Shown here piece by piece: positions 1 through 6,131 of a stretch of DNA of 6,540 nt. Under the pieces are notes generated by a model. That model was given only the letters and a program-made list of their open reading frames with translations, searched no databases and was not told where the DNA came from. The DNA comes from Hyphomicrobiaceae bacterium UBA4118. GTDB lineage: Bacteria > Pseudomonadota > Alphaproteobacteria > Rhizobiales > Methyloligellaceae. How positions within the stretch are numbered: position 1 is the first letter of the stretch; each line of letters opens with the position of its first letter. A program made the position numbers and the translations under genes. The stretch lies in NCBI GenBank assembly GCA_002383105.1, contig DFXC01000184.1, positions 1,339 through 7,878 on the forward strand, read 5' to 3'.

Positions 1-133
1 GCTTTGCTCGGGGTTCGCGGCTCTCCCGGCTTCTGACCGCATGGGAGGCAGCGGCTTGACTTGGTGGAAGAGCTTGTCCTCTGCTAAAGAGACCAAAGAG
101 GGCGAACGCAACGCGCCTGGGCAGAGAGGAATG

Positions 134-472
134 ATGGCTGACCAGTCTCCCGAGGAACTTCACCTCAAGCACATTAGAGCTCCGGACTATAAGGAGATCT
201 CCGCCGACGGGACGCTGCACAAAATCGTCGACAATCACCTCGTGATCACCTTCTATATCGAAGATTCGAGGGTCACGAGCGAGATTCTCAGGCGCGACGG
301 CGACCAGGACCCGCCCACCTACCGGATTGCCGCAATCGAGGAGGAGAAGCAGCGCCTGGACGTCATGGCGGTGCGCGTCCCGACCAAGGCGATCCTCGGC
401 CTTGCGGCCGCGGTGGCCGAGCGATTGACCCAGCAAGCCTCCGAGAAGCCGCCCAAATCCACTAAGAAGTGA
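134..472 (+). CDS. Unrecognised small cytosolic protein (112 aa)
   Basis: I do not recognise the family. From the ATG at 134 the product has 112 residues. Residues 1-55 are mixed and polar, with a likely beta-strand stretch at 33-42 (DNHLVITFYI). Residues 65-80 are charged and probably helical. At 81-100 a helix runs VPTKAILGLAAAVAERL, and the tail is Lys/Pro-rich and basic (KPPKSTKK). There is no signal peptide or membrane segment, so it should be cytosolic. Codon use is strongly G/C at third positions, as in the recognised genes, which supports real coding. The frame is open to the left edge, with earlier ATGs at 41 and 131. I prefer 134 because AGAGGA at 125-130 then serves as a close ribosome site, while the first 30 residues from the ATG at 41 look like non-coding translation. 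The layout loosely recalls small DUF3467-like proteins, but I cannot claim membership. Confidence 0.7.
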   Translation: MADQSPEELHLKHIRAPDYKEISADGTLHKIVDNHLVITFYIEDSRVTSEILRRDGDQDPPTYRIAAIEEEKQRLDVMAVRVPTKAILGLAAAVAERLTQQASEKPPKSTKK

Positions 473-783
473 CCCTCGCATAGCGAGGGGCTTAGCCGAG
501 CGGCCCCGTCAGGCCGCCCGCGAGGGACCGTGTCTGAGGAGAGCGAAAGGCTCGGCAGGCGGTCGAGACTGAATTGGTCGGCCCAAGGGGTCCGCGCATC
601 GGCGAAGCTCCGTGACAGCACGAGGCTCGCGCCGGCGACGGTCAGCACCAGCAACGCCGCGCAACCGGCGCCGAGCAGAAATCCGGCAGGCGAAGGTCGC
701 GGCACCACAGTGCGAACCGGAGCGACGAAGTCGGCGCTCGGATACAAGATCCTCGCGTCCTGTAAGGATTGACTTGAGTCCAT
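319..783 (-). CDS. Possible single-pass membrane protein (154 aa), uncertain
   Basis: This is a doubtful gene. From the ATG at 783 the frame encodes 154 residues. A Pro-rich N-terminal tail (residues 1-33) is followed by one clear hydrophobic helix at about 34-56 (GFLLGAGCAALLVLTVAG), then a Ser/Arg/Asp-rich outer or inner segment. Codons from about 770 to 560 are largely G/C-ending, like those of real genes here, which is the main support. Against it, the ribosome site is weak (AAGG about 10 bases before the ATG), and the last 50 or so codons run antisense through the 3' end of the gene at 134-472, a 154-base overlap. Those codons also lose protein-like composition. It may be a decayed gene whose true stop has been lost, or chance. 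No function can be assigned. Confidence 0.3.
   Translation of the reverse strand: MDSSQSLQDARILYPSADFVAPVRTVVPRPSPAGFLLGAGCAALLVLTVAGASLVLSRSFADARTPWADQFSLDRLPSLSLSSDTVPRGRPDGAARLSPSLCEGHFLVDLGGFSEACWVNRSATAAARPRIALVGTRTAMTSRRCFSSSIAAIR
473..526. repeat. Nested stem-loops after the first gene
   Basis: Directly after the TGA at 470-472 lies CCCTCGC (473-479), a 3-base loop and GCGAGGG (483-489), a perfect 7 bp stem. GCGGCC (500-505) and GGCCGC (512-517) form a second 6 bp stem. A second GCGAGGG follows at 520-526, so CCCTCGC can pair with either copy. The position suggests a transcript end or 3' stabiliser for the upstream gene. There is no T-run, so it is not a textbook intrinsic terminator. 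Confidence 0.45.
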
Positions 784-828
784 AGGTTGAGACGCCTTTT
801 CCCTGCCTGGGTCGACTGACGCGACCAT

Positions 829-1237
829 TGAGCCTGGTTTAGCAGGAAGTCATTGATCTTTCGGTAAAGTCCGAGGCGCCGCACTTTTACTGTTACGAAT
901 GAGTAAATCTCATTCCTTATCTCTTTTGGCGGCGTGTCTTCTTCATCGCGCCAGCATGGGAAGGCATCACGCATTAGTGCCGGACAAGCCTGAACTCCTC
1001 AGAACCGGCCGCTCAGGGGGCCCACTTGGTTGCAGATTGTTGGAACGGCTGCAATGATGCGGCAAAAAACCCGCCGGACCATGAGCTTGCAATCCTTGTT
1101 AGGGTAGCGCCATCGGTGCTAGTTACCCCGGTGCCGCCACCGAGGCCGGCAGCGAAAGGGATTGTTGTTTCCCATATTTAAGGCGGCAACCGGGGGATAA
1201 CGGGGCTGGCGCAGGCCGACAGTCTTTGAGGACTCGA
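829..1237. other. 409 bp non-coding leader region before hemA
   Basis: No believable gene lies here. A minus-strand frame covers 642-974, but its product has erratic composition (Arg/Cys/Trp-rich end) and no ribosome site. The stretch holds an AT-rich island with overlapping inverted repeats (886-915) and a small GC stem, CGGTG/CACCG, near 1128-1141. Between 1161 and 1180 is a short AT-rich patch (TTGTTTCCCATATTTA) that could belong to a hemA promoter, but I find no well-spaced -35/-10 pair. I see no FNR/FixK-type site (TTGAT-N4-ATCAA) and no Irr-type iron box. Confidence 0.5.
886..915. promoter_or_regulatory. Overlapping perfect inverted repeats, operator-like
   Basis: TTTACT (886-891) is matched by AGTAAA (902-907) across 10 bases. 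GAATGAG (897-903) is matched by CTCATTC (909-915) across 5 bases. Both are perfect, they share bases 897-907, and they sit in an AT-rich island inside GC-rich DNA. This could be a dimeric regulator site, or an RNA structure with two exclusive folds. It lies about 320 bp upstream of hemA and about 100 bp upstream of the doubtful minus-strand gene, so its target is unclear. Confidence 0.35.
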
Positions 1238-2470
1238 ATGGACTACGAGAATCGCTTCCGACAGCATCTTGAGGCGCTGCATCAGGAAGGCCGCTATCGC
1301 GTCTTCGCCGAGCTGAAGCGCCGCTGCGGGGCCTATCCGACCGCCGACCATTTCACGCAAGCGGGCACCAACGACGTGACCGTGTGGTGCTCTAACGACT
1401 ATCTCGGCATGAGCCAGCATCCTGCCGTCTGCGCCGCCATGCACGAGGCCATCGAGGAAGTGGGCGCGGGCTCCGGCGGCACTCGCAACATTTCCGGCAC
1501 CACCCACTATCATGTGGAGCTCGAAGCCGAGCTTGCCGACCTCCATGGCAAAGAGTCGGCACTCCTCTTCACATCCGCCTATATTGCCAATGACGCGACG
1601 CTCTCGACCCTGGTCAAGCTGATCCCCGGCACGGTGATCTTCTCCGACGAGAAGAACCACGCCTCGATGATCGAAGGCATCCTCCGCGGCGGCGGCGCGA
1701 AGCATATCTTCCGCCATAACGACGTCGAGCATCTCGAGGAGATGCTGAAACAAGTGCCGCTCGCGACGCCCAAGATCATCGTGTTCGAGAGCGTCTATTC
1801 CATGGACGGGCATATCGCGCCAATCGCCGCGATCTGCGAGCTTGCCGAGAAGTACAACGCGCTCACTTATCTCGATGAAGTCCACGCCGTCGGCCTTTAC
1901 GGCCCGCGCGGCGGCGGCATCGCCGAGCGCGAAGGCGTCATGGATCGCGTCGACATCATCAACGGGACGCTCGCCAAGGGCTTCGGCGTCATGGGCGGCT
2001 ATATCGCCGCGAGCAGGGCCTGCTGCGACGCCATCCGCTCCTTTGCGCCGGGCTTCATCTTCACCACCTCTTTGGCACCGGCCATCGTCGCCGGCGCTCT
2101 CGCCAGCATCCGGCATTTGAAGCGGAGCGAGATCGAGCGCGCGCGGCTCAACGAGCGGGTCAAGAAGGTGAAAGGTCTGATGGGCAACGCTCGCCTGCCG
2201 GTGATGGACAATCCGAGCCACATTGTGCCGGTGATGGTCGGCGATCCCGTGCACTGCAAGGCGGTGACCGACACGTTGCTCACCAGGTACCGGCTCTATG
2301 TGCAGCCGATCAATTACCCCACCGTGCCGCGCGGCACCGAGCGCATGCGCTTCACGCCCTCCCCGGTGCACACCGACGCAGAGATCGCCTATCTGATCGG
2401 CGCGCTCGAGGAGCTGTGGGCCGCCTGCCCGGTCGGCAAGGGCGAGTATGTAAGGCTCGCCGCCGAGTAG
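1238..2470 (+). CDS. hemA: 5-aminolevulinate synthase
   Basis: Pyridoxal-phosphate enzyme that condenses glycine with succinyl-CoA to 5-aminolevulinate, CO2 and CoA, the first step of the C4 haem (and, where present, bacteriochlorophyll and corrinoid) pathway; cytosolic homodimer. The 410-residue length is normal for alphaproteobacteria, and the protein opens in family style ([20 protein letters not shown]). Visible fold-type I motifs include SNDYLG at 52-57, the glycine-rich GGTRNISGT at 80-88, [10 protein letters not shown] at 213-222 (Asp213 for the PLP ring nitrogen, His216), the PLP lysine Lys247 in [12 protein letters not shown], and ERMRFTPSP at 368-376 with the substrate-carboxylate arginine (Arg371). 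All key residues appear intact. The start is the ATG at 1238, preceded by GAGGA at 1228-1232; an in-frame TTG at 1226 overlaps that site and is unlikely. It is monocistronic or leads a two-gene unit with the secreted protein 113 bp downstream. No regulator site is evident. Confidence 0.97.
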   Translation: MDYENRFRQHLEALHQEGRYRVFAELKRRCGAYPTADHFTQAGTNDVTVWCSNDYLGMSQHPAVCAAMHEAIEEVGAGSGGTRNISGTTHYHVELEAELADLHGKESALLFTSAYIANDATLSTLVKLIPGTVIFSDEKNHASMIEGILRGGGAKHIFRHNDVEHLEEMLKQVPLATPKIIVFESVYSMDGHIAPIAAICELAEKYNALTYLDEVHAVGLYGPRGGGIAEREGVMDRVDIINGTLAKGFGVMGGYIAASRACCDAIRSFAPGFIFTTSLAPAIVAGALASIRHLKRSEIERARLNERVKKVKGLMGNARLPVMDNPSHIVPVMVGDPVHCKAVTDTLLTRYRLYVQPINYPTVPRGTERMRFTPSPVHTDAEIAYLIGALEELWAACPVGKGEYVRLAAE

Positions 2471-2570
2471 GCCGTCTTTGGCGTCTCTCTGCTTCGCTGC
2501 TTCCTCGCAAGAGTGTTACTGGCACGAGGCCCCTCCGTCCCTAAATATGGGTCAGAGTAAGCGAACCCTC

Positions 2571-2577
2571 GAGGAGG
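2571..2577 (+). promoter_or_regulatory. Strong ribosome binding site of the small secreted protein
   Basis: GAGGAGG lies six bases before the ATG at 2584. It is the best Shine-Dalgarno match in the window. It decides this frame over the overlapping 2478-2915 frame, which has no such site and encodes an Arg/Cys-rich, non-protein-like product. Confidence 0.75.
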
Positions 2578-2583
2578 CTGTGC

Positions 2584-2844
2584 ATGTCTGCCCGAAGCTT
2601 GATCTTGCTGACCGTTTTCGGCCTATTGCTCGCCTTCAACGCGGGACCGGCGCTGGCTCAGGACATCGAGGCCTGCTTCGCCACGGCCGACCGGGTGGCC
2701 GACGGCGAGCCGGTCACGGCCGAGGACAAACGCGCCGGCCACGAAGCCTGCCAGCGTGCGCTCGCCGCCACGTCGAGCGTGGTGCAGAAGTCCCAGATTC
2801 AGGACGCCGATTTCGACATCGTGGGGCGCCCGCCGAAAAACTGA
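2584..2844 (+). CDS. Small secreted two-cysteine protein (86 aa)
   Basis: Function unknown; exported to the periplasm by prediction. Residues 1-25 form a classic Sec signal peptide: Ser/Arg start, hydrophobic core LILLTVFGLLLAF, and the cleavage motif ALA before Gln26. The mature part is only about 61 residues, acidic and helical-looking. It has exactly two cysteines, Cys31 (DIEACF) and Cys56 (HEACQRAL), well placed for one disulfide, and it ends in a short polar tail (DIVGRPPKN). The start is fixed by the GAGGAGG site just upstream, and codons are strongly G/C-ending. It follows hemA by 113 bp on the same strand, with no clear terminator between, so co-transcription is possible but not shown. 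It faces the fhcA gene tail to tail. The pattern resembles the many short conserved secreted proteins of Hyphomicrobiales, but I cannot name a family. Confidence 0.8.
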   Translation: MSARSLILLTVFGLLLAFNAGPALAQDIEACFATADRVADGEPVTAEDKRAGHEACQRALAATSSVVQKSQIQDADFDIVGRPPKN

Positions 2845-2853
2845 ACCGCAGCC

Positions 2854-2949
2854 CTACCAGCTGGCCCGCATGCCGGCTTTGCCGCCGACGCCGTCGATGT
2901 TATCGCCGAAGGTGACGTCGAGCTTGGCGAACACCGAGATGTTGGCGGG
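2854..2949 (-). pseudogene. Remnant: C-terminal end of an autotransporter-like beta-barrel
   Basis: Directly behind the fhcA TAA, in the same frame, 31 codons run to a TAG at 2856-2854. The translation starts PANISVFAKLD and ends GGKAGMRASW. It has alternating hydrophobic residues, a Gly/Asp-rich turn in the middle and a final aromatic residue after a Gly-x-Arg strand. That is the usual look of the last two strands of an autotransporter or similar outer-membrane beta-barrel, where the terminal aromatic serves as the BAM recognition signal. 29 of 31 codons end in G or C, so this was probably coding DNA. No start codon or barrel body precedes it, because fhcA occupies the upstream DNA. I read it as a gene stub left by a rearrangement. 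The family call rests on pattern only. Confidence 0.45.
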
Positions 2950-4614
2950 TTACGCCGCCCGCGGCCGCGTCGGCTGCACGACGATGGAGCCTTTGTCGCC
3001 CTTCACGATTTCTGCGTCGGCGACCCTGAAATTTTCCATCCGCACCGTGTGGTAGCGGTCGAAATAATCGTGAAGCGGCTTCTCGATAGCCCTGTCATAG
3101 TCGGGCCGGGCCACGTGCGTTGCGCCCTGCACCACCTTCACCACCTTGCCGTTGCGCACGATCAGCTCGCCGTTCTTGAACACGAGCTCGGGCGTGGCGA
3201 ACATCGCCTCCCGGTCCGGATCGTCGCGATAGACGGTGATGTCGCCGGAGGCGCCTAATCCCAAATGCCCGCGGTCCTTCAGGCCTAAGCTTCGCGCCGG
3301 CCCGGCACGAGTCAGGATGGCGATCTCGTCGAGCGTGTATTCGCGCGCGAGCGACTTGAGGGTGCTCTGCGCTTGAGCGTCGGGATTGATCTTCTGCAGC
3401 ATGTCGTTGCGGAAGCTCTTGTCCATGAGCAGCCTAATCAAGTGCGGATAGGTGTAGAACGGCGCGCCGTTGGGATGGTCGGTGGTGAGGAAGATGCGCC
3501 AGGGATCCTCCATCAGCAGAAACGTCTCGAGCCCGATGGCCCATTGCAATGCGTTGACGAAGCTTTTGTCGCGATAGCGCATGGGCACCACGCCGCAGCC
3601 CGCATCGCACTCGATGTCCATGACCACGGACTTCTTGGGATGTGCATTCTTCGCGATGGCGTATTGGCGCATGCTGTCGCCCGACGCCGTGCAGGTCTGG
3701 CCGAACATGACCTGACCGACATCGATGGAGATGTTCGGACTTTTGTTGACGAGCTCGGCGAGTCGGGCCGCGCCTGAGGAGAACTTCCGATCGCCCTCAA
3801 TGCCGTAGCTGAGGAACTGCGTATGCGTCATATGCAGTCGCAAGCCGTCCATGGCGCGGATGGTGGCAAGCGTCGATTCAATATTGCCGGGGATGCCGAG
3901 ATTGCAGCCGTGCACGTGCAGCGGGTGGATGACGCCGAGCTCCTCGAGTGCCCTGGCGAGCGTCACGACGATCTGTCGCGGCGTGACGTGGTAGTAGACG
4001 TGCTCCTCGTCGAGATCGAGCTTGCGCTGGTTGAACTTGAAGGCGCTGATGCCGCCCGGATTGACCACCTTGACGGCGATGGCTTGCGACGCATGCATGG
4101 TCCAGGCGACGTAGTCCTTGATGGCCTCGAAATCCTCCTTGGCCGCGAGCTGGCGCAGGAAGAAATCGTCGCTGCCGAGCATGGCGAAGGCGCCTTTGTC
4201 GACCATGGGAGTATCGCCCATCTCCATATGCGCCTGGCGGGCATTGGCCGGGAGCATGGCCGGCTCGAAGCAGGCGGTGTAGCCCATCTCGGCGTAGCGA
4301 TAGCCGGTGATCATGGTCGAGGGCACGGCATGACCAGTGCCTGCCCGGGTCAGATCCGTGCGCTGAACCTCATCCTTCAGATGGTCCTCCGGCAGTAGCA
4401 TGCGGGCGATGGTCATCTTGCCGCCGCCGATATGGGTATGGGGGTCGATGGCCCCGGCCATTACGATCCGGCCTTTGAGATCGTAGGTCTCGTCGACGCG
4501 GGCGCCAGGCTTGGCGGCGACGATCTTGCCGCCCTCGACATAGATGTCGCGGACCTCGCCACTGACTTTGTTAGCGGGGTCGTAGACCTTGCCGCCGGAA
4601 AGCTTGATGAGCAT
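2950..4614 (-). CDS. fhcA: Formyltransferase/hydrolase complex subunit A (formylmethanofuran dehydrogenase subunit A family)
   Basis: Hydrolase subunit of the cytosolic Fhc complex. It cleaves formyl-methylofuran to formate, completing tetrahydromethanopterin-linked oxidation of formaldehyde-derived C1 units. At 554 residues it is full length for the family. It is an amidohydrolase-superfamily protein: a small N-terminal beta domain (LSGGKVYDPANK at 5-16, AGAIDPHTHIGG at 53-64), then the metal-dependent barrel. Likely binuclear zinc ligands are His59 and His61, Lys182 (AVKVVNPGG, probable carboxylated lysine), His233/His235 (HVHGCNLG), His261/His264 (LHMTHTQF) and catalytic Asp379 (TTDHPNG); all are present. 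The ligand assignment is by family analogy. I start at the ATG at 4614 because it gives the normal family N-terminus; the longer open frame to 4881 would run deep into fhcB. The ribosome site is weak (GGGA), and with a 17 bp gap after fhcB translational coupling is likely. fhcD and fhcC do not follow. Confidence 0.93.
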   Translation of the reverse strand: MLIKLSGGKVYDPANKVSGEVRDIYVEGGKIVAAKPGARVDETYDLKGRIVMAGAIDPHTHIGGGKMTIARMLLPEDHLKDEVQRTDLTRAGTGHAVPSTMITGYRYAEMGYTACFEPAMLPANARQAHMEMGDTPMVDKGAFAMLGSDDFFLRQLAAKEDFEAIKDYVAWTMHASQAIAVKVVNPGGISAFKFNQRKLDLDEEHVYYHVTPRQIVVTLARALEELGVIHPLHVHGCNLGIPGNIESTLATIRAMDGLRLHMTHTQFLSYGIEGDRKFSSGAARLAELVNKSPNISIDVGQVMFGQTCTASGDSMRQYAIAKNAHPKKSVVMDIECDAGCGVVPMRYRDKSFVNALQWAIGLETFLLMEDPWRIFLTTDHPNGAPFYTYPHLIRLLMDKSFRNDMLQKINPDAQAQSTLKSLAREYTLDEIAILTRAGPARSLGLKDRGHLGLGASGDITVYRDDPDREAMFATPELVFKNGELIVRNGKVVKVVQGATHVARPDYDRAIEKPLHDYFDRYHTVRMENFRVADAEIVKGDKGSIVVQPTRPRAA

Positions 4615-4631
4615 TCTGTGGGGTCCCGGAT

Positions 4632-5933
4632 CTAGAGCGCGGCTTCGATGGCCGCAAGCACGTCGGCGGCAGGCGGAAGCTCCGCCCGGCCGAGGTCCTT
4701 GAGCGGCAAGGACACGACATTGTCGACGCGAACGAGACGCCCGGCATGGTCGACCCCGGGCGTGCCCACGGGGATCAACACGGCGGGAGCTTTGGCAAGA
4801 ACGAGGCCCGGCGTGCCGAGCACGATGGTGGGGATTTGGGTCGCGGGCGGCGAAAGGTCGGGCGAGATCGACGCAATCCACACCAAGAGATCCCCCTCCC
4901 CCTCCCTCAGCATGCGGCCGATGGCGTAGCGGTAGGGATCGTAGTCAGGGGCGCCGCTCGCATAGCTCACGCGCAGCGGATAGCCGCTCTGCCAAGTCGA
5001 GACCGCGCCTGCGGTGATCGAACCCTCGGCGCCGCCGAGCGCAAGACCGGCAAATCGCGTGGTCTGATTGAGATCCTTGACGAGCCCGGTGAACTGCTCG
5101 ACGGCGAGCTCGGCGTGCGAAAAGTCCAGGCTTGGCGGCGCCCACACCACCACGCCGTACTTCGCTTGCTTGCACAGTTCGGCAAGCGCATCGATATCGG
5201 CAAGGGCAACGCCGTCGATCTCGAGAGGCTTCAGCCGGAAACCGCTGAGCCGCGCTCTGAGCGCCCCCACCACCTCGCCAGCCTGCTCGGGTTTGCACGC
5301 AAGGGTTATGACCTCGCCGATGCGCGATCCCTTGGCGGCCGATTTGTCCAGCCCCTTGCCGATGAAGACGACGGTGCGCTTCGGCGCCGTCACGTCGAAC
5401 ATCGAATCGGACGGCGAGACGATCTTCTCGAAAAAGCGGGGATGGAGTTTATGCACATCGCTGCCAGCGATGATGATGAGATCGGCGCGGTTGCGCGTCT
5501 CGGTCAGAGTCGAGGTCGTCCAGCCCGTGGTCTGGAGGATTTTGAAGTTGCGGTATTGCGCCTCGCTCAGCGCGTGATCGACGATGCCGCCGCTGCGCTC
5601 GGCTAGCGCCATCACCGCGCGCATGCCCTCGACGTCGGTGGCAAGACCTCCGTAGAGAGGAAGCTCGGCCTTGCCGATCAGCTTGGCCGCTTCCTTGATG
5701 GCTTTGGCGAGCTCGACGTCCTTGCCGCCGACCTGCGGTCGCGAAGGAGGTAGCTTGCGCTCGAAGCCGGCGATCGACTTCCCGCAAGCATTCTTGAGAA
5801 CCTTGAGGCCCTTATCGGTTCGCTCGACGGTGAGGTCGTCGCAAATCATGCCGCAAAAAGGGCAGGCGACGTTCTCGAACTGCTCTGATTCTGTGCGCTC
5901 GCCTGTGGCCTTGCGCGCGTTCGAACTCGGCAT
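4632..5933 (-). CDS. fhcB: Formyltransferase/hydrolase complex subunit B (formylmethanofuran dehydrogenase subunit B family)
   Basis: Structural partner of FhcA in the Fhc complex, related to the molybdo/tungstopterin subunit FwdB/FmdB of methanogens. The 433 residues from the ATG at 5933 hold an N-terminal four-cysteine motif at Cys24, Cys27, Cys31 and Cys50 (VACPFCGMICDDL, then LKNACGKS), which in archaeal relatives binds a [4Fe-4S] cluster. Homologous core segments follow: LPLYGGLATDVEG at 91-103, then a GGIVDHALSEAQ block and RADLIIIAGSDVHKLHPRF. In archaeal enzymes the first of these carries the cysteine or selenocysteine that binds Mo/W; here Asp100-Val101 stand at that place. This agrees with the known loss of dehydrogenase activity in bacterial Fhc. 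The start at 5933 gives the usual short N-terminal tail; a TTG at 5990 would add 19 atypical residues. It is the first gene of a two-gene unit with fhcA. Confidence 0.92.
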   Translation of the reverse strand: MPSSNARKATGERTESEQFENVACPFCGMICDDLTVERTDKGLKVLKNACGKSIAGFERKLPPSRPQVGGKDVELAKAIKEAAKLIGKAELPLYGGLATDVEGMRAVMALAERSGGIVDHALSEAQYRNFKILQTTGWTTSTLTETRNRADLIIIAGSDVHKLHPRFFEKIVSPSDSMFDVTAPKRTVVFIGKGLDKSAAKGSRIGEVITLACKPEQAGEVVGALRARLSGFRLKPLEIDGVALADIDALAELCKQAKYGVVVWAPPSLDFSHAELAVEQFTGLVKDLNQTTRFAGLALGGAEGSITAGAVSTWQSGYPLRVSYASGAPDYDPYRYAIGRMLREGEGDLLVWIASISPDLSPPATQIPTIVLGTPGLVLAKAPAVLIPVGTPGVDHAGRLVRVDNVVSLPLKDLGRAELPPAADVLAAIEAAL

Positions 5934-5943
5934 ATGGCTGGGT

Positions 5944-5960
5944 TCCCCCAAAAGGTGGGG
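5944..5960 (-). promoter_or_regulatory. Possible fhcB ribosome site inside a small hairpin
   Basis: Reading the minus strand, the only purine-rich candidate before the fhcB ATG is GGGGGAA at 5950-5944, about 10 bases upstream. Its G-run is the right arm of a 5 bp stem, CCCCA (5960-5956) with TGGGG (5950-5946), around a CCTTT loop. Folding would mask the site. The structure is short, so any control effect is speculative. Confidence 0.3.
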
Positions 5961-6026
5961 AAAGAAAGCATGGGATGGGCGGCAACACAACTCGCGAGAC
6001 GAGGGTTAGGCGCCCTTTCAACGAAA

Positions 6027-6073
6027 TCGCTTGCCAGCGAAGCGCCGACAGTAGCGGGCTCGAGGCCCGCTAC
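6027..6073. terminator. Strong stem-loop between the glsB-like gene and fhcB
   Basis: GTAGCGGGC (6051-6059) and GCCCGCTAC (6065-6073) form a perfect 9 bp, GC-rich stem with a 5-base loop. A weaker 5 bp stem (TCGCT/AGCGA, 6027-6040) lies beside it. It sits about 60 bp past the stop of the glsB-like gene and about 120 bp before the fhcB start, where a transcript end is expected. No T-run follows on the minus strand, so a factor-dependent end or RNA processing site is as likely as an intrinsic terminator. The rest of 5934-6131 shows no gene. Confidence 0.45.
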
Positions 6074-6131
6074 CGAAGGCGTTCAACGGCTGGCGAGCAG
6101 CCCGAAAGTCCGGATCGCCTCAGTCACCGGG

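Noticed and set aside
1..59. Possible C-terminal tails of an upstream gene (frames ending at 36 and at 59)
   Set aside because: Only 11 to 19 codons are visible and neither gives a recognisable motif.
395..400. CP dipeptide near the HemA C-terminus as a haem regulatory motif
   Set aside because: Coordinates are residues 395-400 of the protein. A single CP pair without flanking motif residues is weak, and bacterial ALAS enzymes are not generally controlled this way.
642..974. 110-codon minus-strand frame upstream of hemA
   Set aside because: No ribosome site, erratic composition with an Arg/Cys/Trp-rich end, and overlap with a more gene-like frame on the same strand.
1178..2371. 397-codon open frame antisense to hemA
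   Set aside because: It lies wholly opposite a certain gene. Its product is His/Arg/Asp-rich with no known motif, the usual shadow of G/C third-position bias.
2520..2540. Sigma-54-like -24 element TGGCACG upstream of the secreted protein
   Set aside because: The required TTGC at -12 is missing; the expected place reads CCCC.
1171..2551. 10 bp inverted copies of CCCATATTTA flanking hemA (1171-1180 and 2542-2551)
   Set aside because: Inverted 10-mers are expected several times by chance in a window this size, and there is no target duplication or transposase.
4615..4881. N-terminal extension of FhcA
   Set aside because: It would overlap fhcB by about 250 bases and adds Arg-rich sequence before a start (MLIKLSGG) that already matches the family N-terminus.
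4746..5606. 286-codon open frame antisense to fhcB
   Set aside because: Same explanation: low-complexity Arg/Asp/Gly composition, no ribosome site, and opposite a gene with clear family motifs.
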